A stretch of 22,042 nucleotides of DNA from a virus. The DNA lies in the IMG/VR virus record IMGVR_UViG_3300043786_000631, positions 1-22,042 of that record. One strand, 5' to 3'. The notes below the pieces were generated by a model, which ran no database searches, had not been told where the DNA came from, and saw only the letters and a list, made by a program, of their open reading frames with translations. The position numbers were made by a program, and so were the translations under genes. Positions 1-5,799 of this stretch are shown one piece after another; position 1 is the first letter of the stretch; each line of letters starts with the position of its first letter.

Positions 1-2
1 TG

Positions 3-209
3 GGCTGGACGTTTTTCGACAACGCCACGAGCCCGCGAATCCTCATCGACGATCGCTGCCGGGGCTCGCAGAAAATGGAGACGGTGCTCCACGAGATCGC
101 CCACGCGGTGCTCGGCCCGAGCATCAGTGAGGAGGCGGTGACTGAACTCGCCCGCGTGCAGCGGCGGGTGTTGACCATGCTCGGGTATAGGGAGGTGCCG
201 CGTGAGTGA
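3..209 (+). CDS. 3' part of a HEXXH zinc metallopeptidase-like phage protein (5' truncated by window)
   Basis: The frame is open from the window edge to TGA 207-209, giving the last 68 residues. The codons at 90-104 encode HEIAH, a HEXXH zinc-binding motif. It is followed by LGPSISEEAV, whose glutamates sit where the third metal ligand lies in gluzincin-like peptidases. The tail ends in ...RVLTMLGY. Small phage proteins with a HELxHA...EEAV...L..LGY C-terminus are, to my knowledge, frequent in phage early regions and usually annotated as zinc peptidase-like, with no demonstrated substrate. The N-terminus and any extra domain lie outside the window. The next gene starts inside this one (8-bp overlap), so they are probably co-translated. 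Confidence 0.7.
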   Translation, partial: GWTFFDNATSPRILIDDRCRGSQKMETVLHEIAHAVLGPSISEEAVTELARVQRRVLTMLGYREVPRE

Positions 210-453
210 TCTCCGCTTTGCAATCCTCGCGACGGCTTCTACCACGCCTCGCCGGCAGCCCGCCCGGTGGATCGACCGCCTACCCGATGACGTTCGTGAA
301 GAGCTGCTCGCGATCCGCCGCGAGTGGCGGGCCGGAACCATCCAAGCCTCGGGTCGCGGGCTCGCCGCCGCGATCGTGGCGAACTGCAAGGAACGCGGCA
401 TCACGATCTGCGGCTTCTGTGGAGTGCGCGAATGGCTGGCAAGCAAGGACTGA
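202..453 (+). CDS. small basic phage protein of unknown function
   Basis: This encodes 83 aa from a GTG start. The Shine-Dalgarno GGAGG at 191-195 lies six bases upstream and sits inside the preceding gene. The visible core runs from RLPDDVREELLAIRREW through a helix-rich stretch to GITICGFCGVREWL near the C-terminus. The pattern (Leu-Pro-x-x-x-Arg-x-x-Leu, then Ala-rich helix, then GVREWL) looks like a small helical DNA-binding-type phage protein, but I do not recognise a named family. Two cysteines (CGFC) sit near the C-terminus, too few for a zinc site by themselves. It overlaps the phosphoesterase gene by 22 bp, so it is part of the 3-2307 operon. Confidence 0.7.
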   Translation: MSDLRFAILATASTTPRRQPARWIDRLPDDVREELLAIRREWRAGTIQASGRGLAAAIVANCKERGITICGFCGVREWLASKD

Positions 454-1619
454 AAGCGGCGGTCGTGTCGAGCCTGCCCGCACCCAGCCCGCCGGCCACG
501 GCGGAACAGGTGACGCAGCGGCAAGAGGGCGACACGCTCGAAGCCCGCTCCACGAGCCGGCGGATCAAGACGGTCGAGGATCTGCTCGCCCACATTGAAG
601 CGGACATGACCCGCTATGAGGTCGCCGCATCCGAGGCGACGAAGTGGGAGGTCGGCACGAGCGACGGCGAGGGCGGCACGACCGTCACCGAACTCCATCG
701 CGTGTTCGTCAGGCTGCGACCGAAAGCGGGGCCGAACGTCGCCCAGGCGGTCGAGGCGATGATCGGGGCGGCGACCCGCGACATCCGCCGCCCGGCAGCG
801 AAGAGCCACGGCAAGCCGAAGCCGGGGCTCTGGCAAGTGCTGGTCGTTTCAGATACTCACTTCGGGAACTACTCGTGGAAGGCGACCACGGGGGCCGATT
901 GGGATCTCTCGATTGCCGAGCGGGTGGTTCGAGACACCGGGCACGAGCTCCTGGCGGTGGGAGATTCCCACAAGCCCACTCGCCGCACGATCGCCTTCCT
1001 CGGGGATCTCTTCCACTACGACCGAGCCGAGCGAGCCGAGACCTCCAGCGGCACGCTGCTCGAACGCGACGGGCGGTTGCAGAAGATGCTCGATGTCGGC
1101 GTGGCGACGTTGCTCGGGATCGTGGAGCGATCCGCTGAGACGGTTCCGACCGATGTGGTGCTCGTGCATGGCAACCACGACGAGACGCTCTCGTGGGTCT
1201 TTCATCGGCTCTTGCTGGAGCGATACCGCAACGACAAGCGGATCACGATCGACGAACGCTACACGGGTCGGAAGTACCTCTCGCACGGGCGGAACCTACT
1301 CGGCTTCGCTCACGGGCACCGGGCGAAGAAGAAGCTCCCGCAACTCATGGCGATCGAGGCGGCGTCGCAGTGGGCAGCGTGCCCGTACCGCGAGTACCAC
1401 ACCGGGCATTACCACTCGACCGCCGCCGAGTGGTCGCGACCGATCGAGACGATCGACGGCGTGCTCGTGCGAACTGCACCCTCGCTCTGCGTTGCCGACG
1501 ATTGGCACGCGAGCCTGGGATTTCTGAACGCTAGACAAGCGATGGAGACTTTCATCTACGCCAACGACGGCGGGATGATTGCGACGCACGTCGCAGGCCC
1601 AAGAAAGGAACTCACATGA
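432..1619 (+). CDS. calcineurin-like metallophosphoesterase
   Basis: This encodes 395 aa. ATG 432 is chosen over the longer open frame because GGAG at 421-424 lies seven bases before it and it gives the short overlap typical of this operon. Residues 1-130 are a charged helical region with no recognised motif. The phosphoesterase domain begins about residue 134. It carries the five metal-binding blocks in order: DTH (141-143), GD (191-192) in FLGDLFHYD, GNHD (247-250), AHGH (293-296) and GHYH (325-328). These ligate a dinuclear metal centre in the family. Relatives include phosphodiesterases, phosphatases and nucleases such as SbcD/Mre11, so the substrate cannot be assigned. No signal peptide is seen, so it is probably cytoplasmic. 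The setting next to a DUF1599 protein suggests nucleotide or DNA-end metabolism (inference). Confidence 0.9.
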   Translation: MAGKQGLKAAVVSSLPAPSPPATAEQVTQRQEGDTLEARSTSRRIKTVEDLLAHIEADMTRYEVAASEATKWEVGTSDGEGGTTVTELHRVFVRLRPKAGPNVAQAVEAMIGAATRDIRRPAAKSHGKPKPGLWQVLVVSDTHFGNYSWKATTGADWDLSIAERVVRDTGHELLAVGDSHKPTRRTIAFLGDLFHYDRAERAETSSGTLLERDGRLQKMLDVGVATLLGIVERSAETVPTDVVLVHGNHDETLSWVFHRLLLERYRNDKRITIDERYTGRKYLSHGRNLLGFAHGHRAKKKLPQLMAIEAASQWAACPYREYHTGHYHSTAAEWSRPIETIDGVLVRTAPSLCVADDWHASLGFLNARQAMETFIYANDGGMIATHVAGPRKELT

Positions 1620-2119
1620 CAGCGGCGATCTTGGAGAGAGCGAACGATGAACTGCGGGCAGCGGTGCGGGAGCGGCTCGCGAGCACCGACCCGAGCGATG
1701 ACAAGCTGAAGGGGTACACGCCGCCGCCACTGGCGGGCTGCGAGCCAGCCCAGCAGTGTGCAGCCGAGGTGCTGGCTAACGTCTGGCGGGGCGACTCGCT
1801 GCTACGGGATGACGTTCACCCGACATCGCAGGCGTTCTTCGATCTGTGCGACTCGCTGAAGGAGATGCACCGCAGGAAGAGTCGAGACTACGGCTGCCCG
1901 AGTGGCGAAGATCCCCTCGCGAACATCCGCAACGGGGCGAAGTTCGTCGGCATCCCATCGTGGAAGGGTGCGATGGTGCGGTTGAGCGACAAGGTGACGC
2001 GGCTCGCGGCGTACAACGCGACCGGGCGGCTGGAGAACGAGTCGCTCGAAGACAACCTCTTCGATCTCGCGAGCTACTCGCTCCTGGCTCTCCTGCTTCA
2101 CCGCGAGGAACACCGATGA
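1616..2119 (+). CDS. DUF1599 / Nmad1-like nucleotide-modification-associated protein
   Basis: This encodes 167 aa. Its ATG overlaps the phosphoesterase stop (ATGA), with SD AAAGGAA just upstream. Residues 1-65 are a variable lead. The C-terminal 100 residues carry the recognisable pattern: M.RRKSRDYG, a DPLANIRNGAKFVG block, W.GAM.RL.DKVTRL, then LENESLEDNLFDLASYSLLALLL. This acidic-helix arrangement matches DUF1599 (Nucleotide modification associated domain 1), an all-alpha family related by fold to MazG-type NTP pyrophosphatases. The family is known from phages, some with modified DNA. No reaction is proven for it. With two DNA methyltransferases in the window, a role in nucleotide-pool handling is plausible but inferred. 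Confidence 0.75.
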   Translation: MTAAILERANDELRAAVRERLASTDPSDDKLKGYTPPPLAGCEPAQQCAAEVLANVWRGDSLLRDDVHPTSQAFFDLCDSLKEMHRRKSRDYGCPSGEDPLANIRNGAKFVGIPSWKGAMVRLSDKVTRLAAYNATGRLENESLEDNLFDLASYSLLALLLHREEHR

Positions 2120-2307
2120 CTCGTGAGCCCCTCACCGACGCGTACCTCGCGGAGTGCGAGCAGCGGGCCCGCAGGTTCTCGGGGTGCTGGGATGCGGGCA
2201 CGAGCGGCTCGCTCGCGGCGGATGTGATGCGGCTGCTGTTCGAGGTGCGAAGACTGAAGGTCGAGGCGGCGTACCGCGAGGAACTGCGGCAGCCCGCGAC
2301 CGACTAG
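2116..2307 (+). CDS. small hypothetical protein, end of first operon
   Basis: This encodes 63 aa and starts in an ATGA overlap with the DUF1599 gene. The sequence is charged and predicted helical (for example LFEVRRLKVEAAYREEL near the C-terminus). It has two cysteines (C14, C24) and no known motif. Translation is most likely coupled to the upstream gene. It is the last gene before a 210-bp stretch of hairpins and a promoter. I do not recognise a family. Its reality rests on the overlap geometry and uninterrupted frame. Confidence 0.6.
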   Translation: MTREPLTDAYLAECEQRARRFSGCWDAGTSGSLAADVMRLLFEVRRLKVEAAYREELRQPATD

Positions 2308-2323
2308 ACCGGGCCAGCGAGTT

Positions 2324-2358
2324 GAGGCGGCGGGTTTTCTCCCTTTCCCCGCCGCCTC
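2324..2358 (+). terminator. GC-rich hairpin after the first operon (possible terminator)
   Basis: A perfect 11-bp inverted repeat (GAGGCGGCGGG at 2324-2334, CCCGCCGCCTC at 2348-2358) closes a 13-nt loop, 17 bp after the stop at 2307. No T tract follows, so it is not a textbook intrinsic terminator. It may be a 3'-end stabiliser, a Rho-linked terminator or simply a processing structure. Confidence 0.45.
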
Positions 2359-2369
2359 CTCGCTGTGCC

Positions 2370-2396
2370 GGGTAGGTACGCCGGATGTACCTACCC
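2370..2396. repeat. inverted repeat upstream of the 2449-2476 promoter
   Basis: GGGTAGGTAC-type 10-bp arms (2370-2379 and 2387-2396) flank a 7-nt spacer. The element sits about 50 bp before the -35 box, where it could be an operator or a second hairpin of the terminator region. Binding of a regulator is inference. Confidence 0.4.
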
Positions 2397-2448
2397 CCGG
2401 TTTTCCTCGGGGAAAACGCGGTTTTCGGAAAATCTTTTCAAGCCCCCC

Positions 2449-2476
2449 TTGCCATATGTCCGATAGCGGATATAGT
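2449..2476 (+). promoter_or_regulatory. sigma70-like promoter, copy A of a duplicated module
   Basis: TTGCCA (2449-2454) and TATAGT (2471-2476) are separated by 16 bp. Upstream lies AAAATCTTTTC (2429-2439), a possible UP-like element that recurs before the 5177-5205 promoter. The spacer carries CCGATAG, also found in the second promoter and in the 5963-5977 repeat. The predicted start of transcription falls near 2483, which happens to be an ATG. The likely product is the mRNA for 2519-3016. Confidence 0.65.
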
Positions 2477-2518
2477 TAGGGCATGACCAGCAACGACACC
2501 AACGCGAAGGGGATGACG

Positions 2519-3016
2519 ATGAACGGCTTCAAGATCATGGGAATGGCTGACGAGGGCAAGTGCGAGCACTGCGGTGCAAACTGCCCGAAGCGTCGCGTCG
2601 CGGTCATGCCGGTCGATGCTGATGGCTGCCACGGCGACGTTCAGTTCTGGGGCGTGATCTGTGCGAGCAAGGTTCGCAACCACGGCTCGAAGGCTGTTCG
2701 TCATCAGTCGGCGATCGTCGCCGAAGCCCAGCGGGCCGACAGCGACCGCGAGTACCACGCCCGCCAGAAAGCCCGGCGGATTGTCGAGTGCGTGCCGTAC
2801 CTCATCGACCTGGGCTTCAACGAGTTCCGCATGGAAGACAACGCGAAGGGTGCCGCCAACCACCTGTATCGCATGACCAATCGCTCAACGATCGGCAGCT
2901 ACTTCGCCGAGAACGCCGCCGGCCACATCGTCCGGGTTGACGGCACCGACGCCGCCGACGTTGAGTTCTATGCGGCTCGCGGGTTCGTCCAGATCACCGC
3001 GACCGTCGCCGCCTAA
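2519..3016 (+). CDS. Cys-rich (zinc-ribbon-like) phage protein
   Basis: This encodes 165 aa. I choose ATG 2519 because AAGGGG at 2507-2512 lies six bases before it and the leader matches those of 5263 and 6139. An in-frame ATG at 2483, at the predicted transcript start, would add 12 residues. Near the N-terminus KCEHCGANCPKRRV is followed after about 22 residues by FWGVICASKV. This C-x2-C-x3-C...C arrangement is seen in small phage proteins and probably binds one zinc. The rest is a helical region (EYHARQKARRIVE) and a C-terminal beta-rich part. The function is unknown. It is the first gene behind promoter copy A, so it is likely expressed early or from the prophage. Confidence 0.75.
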   Translation: MNGFKIMGMADEGKCEHCGANCPKRRVAVMPVDADGCHGDVQFWGVICASKVRNHGSKAVRHQSAIVAEAQRADSDREYHARQKARRIVECVPYLIDLGFNEFRMEDNAKGAANHLYRMTNRSTIGSYFAENAAGHIVRVDGTDAADVEFYAARGFVQITATVAA

Positions 3017-3025
3017 CCGCCACCC

Positions 3026-3051
3026 GCCCGGCGGCAATCCTGCCGCCGGGC
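3026..3051 (+). terminator. strong GC hairpin between 3016 and 3073
   Basis: GCCCGGCGGCA (3026-3036) and TGCCGCCGGGC (3041-3051) form a perfect 11-bp stem with the 4-nt loop ATCC, 9 bp after a stop. No T run follows, so read-through into 3073 is expected. A similar hairpin follows the gene at 5263-5538. It may act as a 3' stabiliser or partial terminator. Confidence 0.45.
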
Positions 3052-3072
3052 TCAACCACGAGGAGAGAAGCG

Positions 3073-3504
3073 ATGGAAAAGGCGAAAAAGAAAGTTTTGC
3101 GTTTGACAAAAAAGAGGAGATTGTTTGTTGAGGCCGTGAAGATGTTGCAAGTGTTCTTCGGAGAAGATGGACTTCTTGGTGAACAACATTTTGCCGAAGA
3201 CGTTTCGTTCGAGCTTGAGCATTTGTGGGTGAAGCCACAAAGCGGCTGGAAAAAAATCCGGCTTGGCGAGTTTCAAGAAGCTATCTGCTCGGCCTTGTAT
3301 TTCATGCACTCCGCGCAACGGGTTTTAGAGTTGGACGAAGTGCATGAATCTTGCGCCGGCGGGGAGGTGTTTGAGGTTGCTTTTGAGCTTGGATGGTCAA
3401 TCGGGTTCGATATGGGAAGGGAAGCCGAAAGAGAAGACCCTCAGTATTCGTGCCCGCTGGGCCATGCTTCGTGTCCTTTGGGTGGTGAAGGGGCTGGAGA
3501 ATGA
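3073..3504 (+). CDS. AT-rich hypothetical gene (moron-like)
   Basis: This encodes 143 aa with SD AGGAGAG at 3061-3067. The N-terminus is very lysine-rich (KAKKKVLRLTKKRR). The middle is acidic and aromatic, and the tail has two CPLG repeats (SCPLGHASCPLGG). I recognise no family. Base use is clearly different from its neighbours: the first 120 bp contain long A/T runs and AAA/TTT codons that are rare elsewhere here. This points to recent acquisition or a moron. It nevertheless joins the local operon: its stop overlaps the excisionase-like ATG (ATGA), so the two are translationally coupled. Confidence 0.7.
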   Translation: MEKAKKKVLRLTKKRRLFVEAVKMLQVFFGEDGLLGEQHFAEDVSFELEHLWVKPQSGWKKIRLGEFQEAICSALYFMHSAQRVLELDEVHESCAGGEVFEVAFELGWSIGFDMGREAEREDPQYSCPLGHASCPLGGEGAGE

Positions 3505-3728
3505 AATCTCACCTGCATGAGCCGACCATCATCAGCGTCACCGAAGCCGCCCGGCGGGCGGGCATCACCGATCGCCACATTCGCCGTCTGATCTTCGACG
3601 GCGTGATCCAGGCGACCCGCATCGGGCGGGCGTGGCTCGTGGACGCCGCCAGCGTCGCGGCCTACCAGCGGCACCCCACGATGGGGAGACCGGCGAAGCC
3701 CCGCCGGGCGGCGAGGAAGCGGCGGTAG
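3501..3728 (+). CDS. excisionase-like HTH_17 DNA-binding protein
   Basis: This encodes 75 aa, starting in an ATGA overlap with the previous gene. Residues 11-56 fit the winged helix-turn-helix of the excisionase/AlpA/MerR-like HTH_17 family: SVTEAARRAGITDRHIRRLI, then GVIQATRIGRAWLVDAASVAAYQR. The C-terminus is a short basic tail (GRPAKPRRAARKRR). Its stop is 2 bp from the integrase stop on the other strand, a convergent arrangement. By family and position it is the best candidate for a recombination directionality factor (Xis), but a general transcription regulator is equally possible from sequence alone. Confidence 0.75.
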   Translation: MKSHLHEPTIISVTEAARRAGITDRHIRRLIFDGVIQATRIGRAWLVDAASVAAYQRHPTMGRPAKPRRAARKRR

Positions 3729-3730
3729 CG

Positions 3731-4657
3731 TCAGGCGGGCGGCTCTTCCTCCCCGGCTGACGGCTCGTCCAGCCGCAGCGACGGCATGACCTCGACCCCG
3801 CTCTGCTCGCTGGGGCATATCTGAGGGTCAACGTACCGCTCTTGGAGCTTGGGGTCGGAGTGATCAAGCACCTGGGTGGCGGCAGCCGTGCCGCCCGCTA
3901 GGGCTGCGTAGGAAGCCCGTGTACGCCGCAGCCCATGGAAGCCCCGGTACTTCACCCCTGCCAGCCGGCAGAGCAGTTTTAGGCTCGTCCAGAGGCTCCC
4001 GCGATGCCGATCCCACGGCCAGACGAGATCCTCGGGGCGGCGGCGGCGGGCTTCGAGGAATCCGGCGAGGTCGGCGGTGAAGTCTCGCTCGATGTCGCGG
4101 GTCGATCCTTTCCGGGTCGCGCCTAGGAAAATGACCCGGCGGCGGGCAGTGTCGAGTTCACCCCAGCGGAGCGACATCAACGCGGTAGCCCGCTCGCCCG
4201 TGCAGTACGCCATGTAGATAAGCGTGCTCCACCACCATGCCGAGGGCTGTCCCCCGGTCGTGCCGATTCGGCGGCGAGCCCGGCGGATGAGTGCGGCAAC
4301 GTCCTCGGCGGTGTAGGCCCGCCCGGTCGGGATGCTCTTGGCGACCTTGATGCGGGGGAGCTCGGGGAACTCGGCGACCCATCGCTTTCGGGCGGCGAGG
4401 TTCCAGCAGGCGGCGATCATGACCTTATCCTTCTGGACGCTCGCCGGGCGGATCGGCTGCCCACGGTAGAGATGCGTGGCGCGATGTCTGAGGTAGCGGC
4501 TGATCGTAAGGTCATCGAGGTCGGCAGTGGTTGGCTCGTGCCCTAGGAACGCACGCAGGCGGTCGAGCAGCATGACGTAGAGCTGCATCGTCTTGGCGTC
4601 GAGATTCCGTAGGTCTCCGTACCGCTGAAAAAGCTCTGCCAGCGTGATCGGCTCCAT
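3731..4657 (-). CDS. int: tyrosine-family site-specific integrase
   Basis: This encodes 308 aa on the minus strand, initiated at ATG 4657-4655 with GAGGGAG just before it. Residues 1-110 are the SAM-like core-binding region. The catalytic domain carries the full set of residues: Arg156 in CTGERATALMSLRW, Lys183 in the beta-hairpin (TRKGSTRD), His241 and Arg244 in HGLRRT, His266 in LDHSDPK, and the nucleophile Tyr275 in QERYVDP. It should cut and rejoin attP with a host attB. The C-terminal 30 residues are acidic and proline-rich. It is the only minus-strand gene in the window. It converges on the excisionase-like gene and diverges from the H1-tailed HTH gene. Full length and intact. Confidence 0.93.
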   Translation of the reverse strand: MEPITLAELFQRYGDLRNLDAKTMQLYVMLLDRLRAFLGHEPTTADLDDLTISRYLRHRATHLYRGQPIRPASVQKDKVMIAACWNLAARKRWVAEFPELPRIKVAKSIPTGRAYTAEDVAALIRRARRRIGTTGGQPSAWWWSTLIYMAYCTGERATALMSLRWGELDTARRRVIFLGATRKGSTRDIERDFTADLAGFLEARRRRPEDLVWPWDRHRGSLWTSLKLLCRLAGVKYRGFHGLRRTRASYAALAGGTAAATQVLDHSDPKLQERYVDPQICPSEQSGVEVMPSLRLDEPSAGEEEPPA

Positions 4658-4680
4658 CGACTCCCTCGCTCATCGGATAC

Positions 4681-4723
4681 GTGGACAGCAGTCCACTATA
4701 CAACGATTCGACGGGAGCCGCCT
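4681..4723 (-). promoter_or_regulatory. integrase promoter with overlapping inverted repeat
   Basis: Read on the minus strand, TATAGT occupies 4700-4695, about 37 bp before the integrase ATG. No good -35 box is present at 16-18 bp, which suggests an activated or weak promoter. GTGGAC-AGCA-GTCCAC (4681-4696) is a perfect 6-bp inverted repeat that overlaps the -10 box and covers the expected start site, an ideal repressor position. The regulator is unknown. Confidence 0.5.
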
Positions 4724-4825
4724 CCAGTCGAACATTGCCTAGACCACAGTATCCGCCAGCCGGCCGGGGAGACTCGATCCCCGCGCCGGTCGTGCGGATT
4801 CTGCGGGCGGGGCGATGAGGACAGT
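4724..4825. other. non-coding segment between int and the divergent HTH gene; candidate attP region
   Basis: No gene is visible here. The segment holds an 11-bp hairpin with one bulged base: CCGGCCGGGGA at 4760-4770, 7-nt loop GACTCGA, and TCCCCG-C-GCCGG at 4778-4789. Phage attachment sites commonly lie beside int, and imperfect dyads mark the crossover region in many of them. The assignment as attP is inference. No core sequence can be proven without the host genome. Confidence 0.35.
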
Positions 4826-4853
4826 TTGACTCCCAACTATTTCTACGTACCAT
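4826..4853 (+). promoter_or_regulatory. promoter for the divergent HTH gene
   Basis: TTGACT (4826-4831), a 16-bp spacer and TACCAT (4848-4853) precede the gene. The first ATG (4860) is the seventh base after the -10 box, so the transcript may be leaderless or nearly so. No Shine-Dalgarno sequence is visible before 4860 or the alternative 4869. Confidence 0.5.
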
Positions 4854-4859
4854 TTGGGC

Positions 4860-5129
4860 ATGGTCAGCATGGCGTACAACATCGACGGCGTGGATTACCT
4901 CACGGTCTCGGAGGCGGTCGAGTTCATCGGCTGCACCGATGGCTGGGTGCGGGTTCTCTGCCGCGAGGGCAAGCTCGAAAGCCGGATGATGGGCAAACGG
5001 CTGCGGCTGGTGGCGAAGCGATCCGCCGCCCACGTCCGCGACACCCTCACGACCAGGGCGACGGGCAAGAAGCACCTCGCCAAGCGGCCCGCCGCCAAGC
5101 GGAAAAAAGCCGCCAAGCGGCGAAAGTAG
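4860..5129 (+). CDS. HTH_17-type DNA-binding protein with histone-H1-like basic tail
   Basis: This encodes 89 aa from ATG 4860; TTG 4854 and ATG 4869 are alternatives and none has an SD. Residues 13-62 fit the excisionase/AlpA-like helix-turn-helix (YLTVSEAVEFIGCTDGWVRVLCREGKL, then RMMGKRLRLVAKRSA). The last 25 residues are almost only Lys, Ala, Arg and Pro (KKHLAKRPAAKRKKAAKRRK), like the tails of histone H1-like bacterial proteins that bind DNA without sequence preference. Position, divergent from int, suggests a lysogeny or recombination regulator. It could be the repressor acting on the repeated promoter motifs, a second Xis, or an architectural factor. Function is inferred. Confidence 0.75.
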   Translation: MVSMAYNIDGVDYLTVSEAVEFIGCTDGWVRVLCREGKLESRMMGKRLRLVAKRSAAHVRDTLTTRATGKKHLAKRPAAKRKKAAKRRK

Positions 5130-5168
5130 CGTTTTCCCCGCGAAAAACGCCCCAAAAAAAATCTTTTC
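5129..5168 (+). promoter_or_regulatory. hairpin plus AT-rich upstream element of promoter copy B
   Basis: GCGTTTT (5129-5135) pairs with AAAACGC (5144-5150) directly at the stop of the HTH gene. An A8 run follows, then AAAATCTTTTC (5158-5168), identical to 2429-2439. The hairpin may end the upstream transcript, and the AT tract may act as an UP element. The same order (GTTTTCC hairpin, AAAATCTTTTC, C tract, TTGC box) occurs at 2400-2454. Confidence 0.45.
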
Positions 5169-5176
5169 TCACCCCC

Positions 5177-5205
5177 TTGCAACCCAAATACCGATAGCCT
5201 ATAGT
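5177..5205 (+). promoter_or_regulatory. sigma70-like promoter, copy B of the duplicated module
   Basis: TTGCAA (5177-5182), a 17-bp spacer and TATAGT (5200-5205). The spacer includes TACCGATAG, shared with copy A (CCGATAG) and with the 5963-5977 repeat. Transcription should begin near 5212 and cover the genes at 5263 and 5605. Confidence 0.7.
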
Positions 5206-5214
5206 ACCCCCAGA

Positions 5215-5235
5215 CGCGAGCGAATGAGACTCGCG
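5215..5235 (+). promoter_or_regulatory. 5' leader hairpin hiding an upstream ATG
   Basis: CGCGAG (5215-5220) and CTCGCG (5230-5235) form a 6-bp stem. Its 9-nt loop contains the in-frame ATG at 5224. The true start at 5263 lies outside it. The hairpin sits right at the predicted 5' end of the mRNA, where it could protect the transcript. Confidence 0.45.
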
Positions 5236-5262
5236 GGACACGAACGCAAGGGAAACCGAACG

Positions 5263-5538
5263 ATGAAGACCGCAACCGAGAACGTGACCGAGACCGTGAC
5301 CTTCGAGGCGGGCATCAGCTACTTCTGCCGATCCGCCTGCAACTACGACTGCATCTGGCACTTCAAGATTCTTCGCCGCACTGCCAAGAGCGTGTGGGTG
5401 CTGGTGAACGGCGAGGAAGTTCGGCGGGCCGTGAAGGTCTGGAGCGGCGTTGAGTCGTTCGAGCCGTTCGGCAGCTACTCGATGTCGCCGTCTGTCTCAG
5501 CGGATCGCCGCTCGATGAGCCTCGCCGCTACAGCCTGA
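5263..5538 (+). CDS. small conserved-looking phage/plasmid protein, unknown function
   Basis: This encodes 91 aa. AAGGGA about eight bases before ATG 5263 supports this start over the upstream in-frame ATG 5224. The sequence has the pattern ISYFCRSACNYDCIWHFKIL, RRTAKSVWVLVNGEE, then a C-terminal SYSMSPSVSADRR. I recall similar small proteins (CRSACDYDCIW...RRTAK...YSMAP) in phages and plasmids of diverse bacteria, all without known function. Predicted beta-rich, soluble, three cysteines in the first third. It is the first gene behind promoter copy B, so probably expressed strongly at some stage. Confidence 0.75.
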   Translation: MKTATENVTETVTFEAGISYFCRSACNYDCIWHFKILRRTAKSVWVLVNGEEVRRAVKVWSGVESFEPFGSYSMSPSVSADRRSMSLAATA

Positions 5539-5548
5539 CCAGCACCCC

Positions 5549-5574
5549 GCCCGCCGGCACCTGGGCCGGCGGGC
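5549..5574 (+). terminator. strong GC hairpin between 5538 and 5605
   Basis: GCCCGCCGGC (5549-5558) and GCCGGCGGGC (5565-5574) form a perfect 10-bp stem with a 6-nt loop. It lies 10 bp after a stop and has no T run. It is nearly the same in size and position as the hairpin at 3026-3051, so it is probably a partial terminator or 3' stabiliser that lets some transcription reach 5605. Confidence 0.45.
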
Positions 5575-5604
5575 ACGACACCACGACACGAAAGGGAACG
5601 AACG

Positions 5605-5799
5605 ATGACGAACGGCTACTACGTCCTGCGAATCCTCAACTCGCAAGTCTGCTGCCTGCTCAACTGCGGCGCACGGGTCATCCCGATCCTGCCGACTGCG
5701 GACTGCGTGAAGCGGTTCGCGACGCTCGCCGAAGCATGGGAGGCATGTGACGAGATCAAAGCCGAAGGTATGCACCCGTACTTCGTCCGCACATCCTGA
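5605..5799 (+). CDS. small hypothetical protein
   Basis: This encodes 64 aa with SD AAAGGGA at 5591-5597 and ATG 5605, the same leader style as 5263 and 6481. The sequence has a hydrophobic, cysteine-containing first half (ILNSQVCCLLNCGARVIPIL) and an alpha-helical second half (FATLAEAWEACDEIKAEG) ending PYFVRTS. Four cysteines could form a metal or disulfide site, but no family is recognised. It is followed closely by a proper intrinsic terminator. Confidence 0.65.
   Translation: MTNGYYVLRILNSQVCCLLNCGARVIPILPTADCVKRFATLAEAWEACDEIKAEGMHPYFVRTS

Noticed and set aside
324-431. Longer start for the phosphoesterase
   Set aside because: The added residues are Arg-rich shadow sequence of the upstream gene; ATG 432 has an SD at correct spacing.
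4758-4790. tRNA T-arm-like hairpin near int (possible tRNA 3' end as attachment core)
   Set aside because: The stem and 7-nt loop have the right size, but the loop lacks the TTC start on either strand and no acceptor, D or anticodon arm can be built around it.
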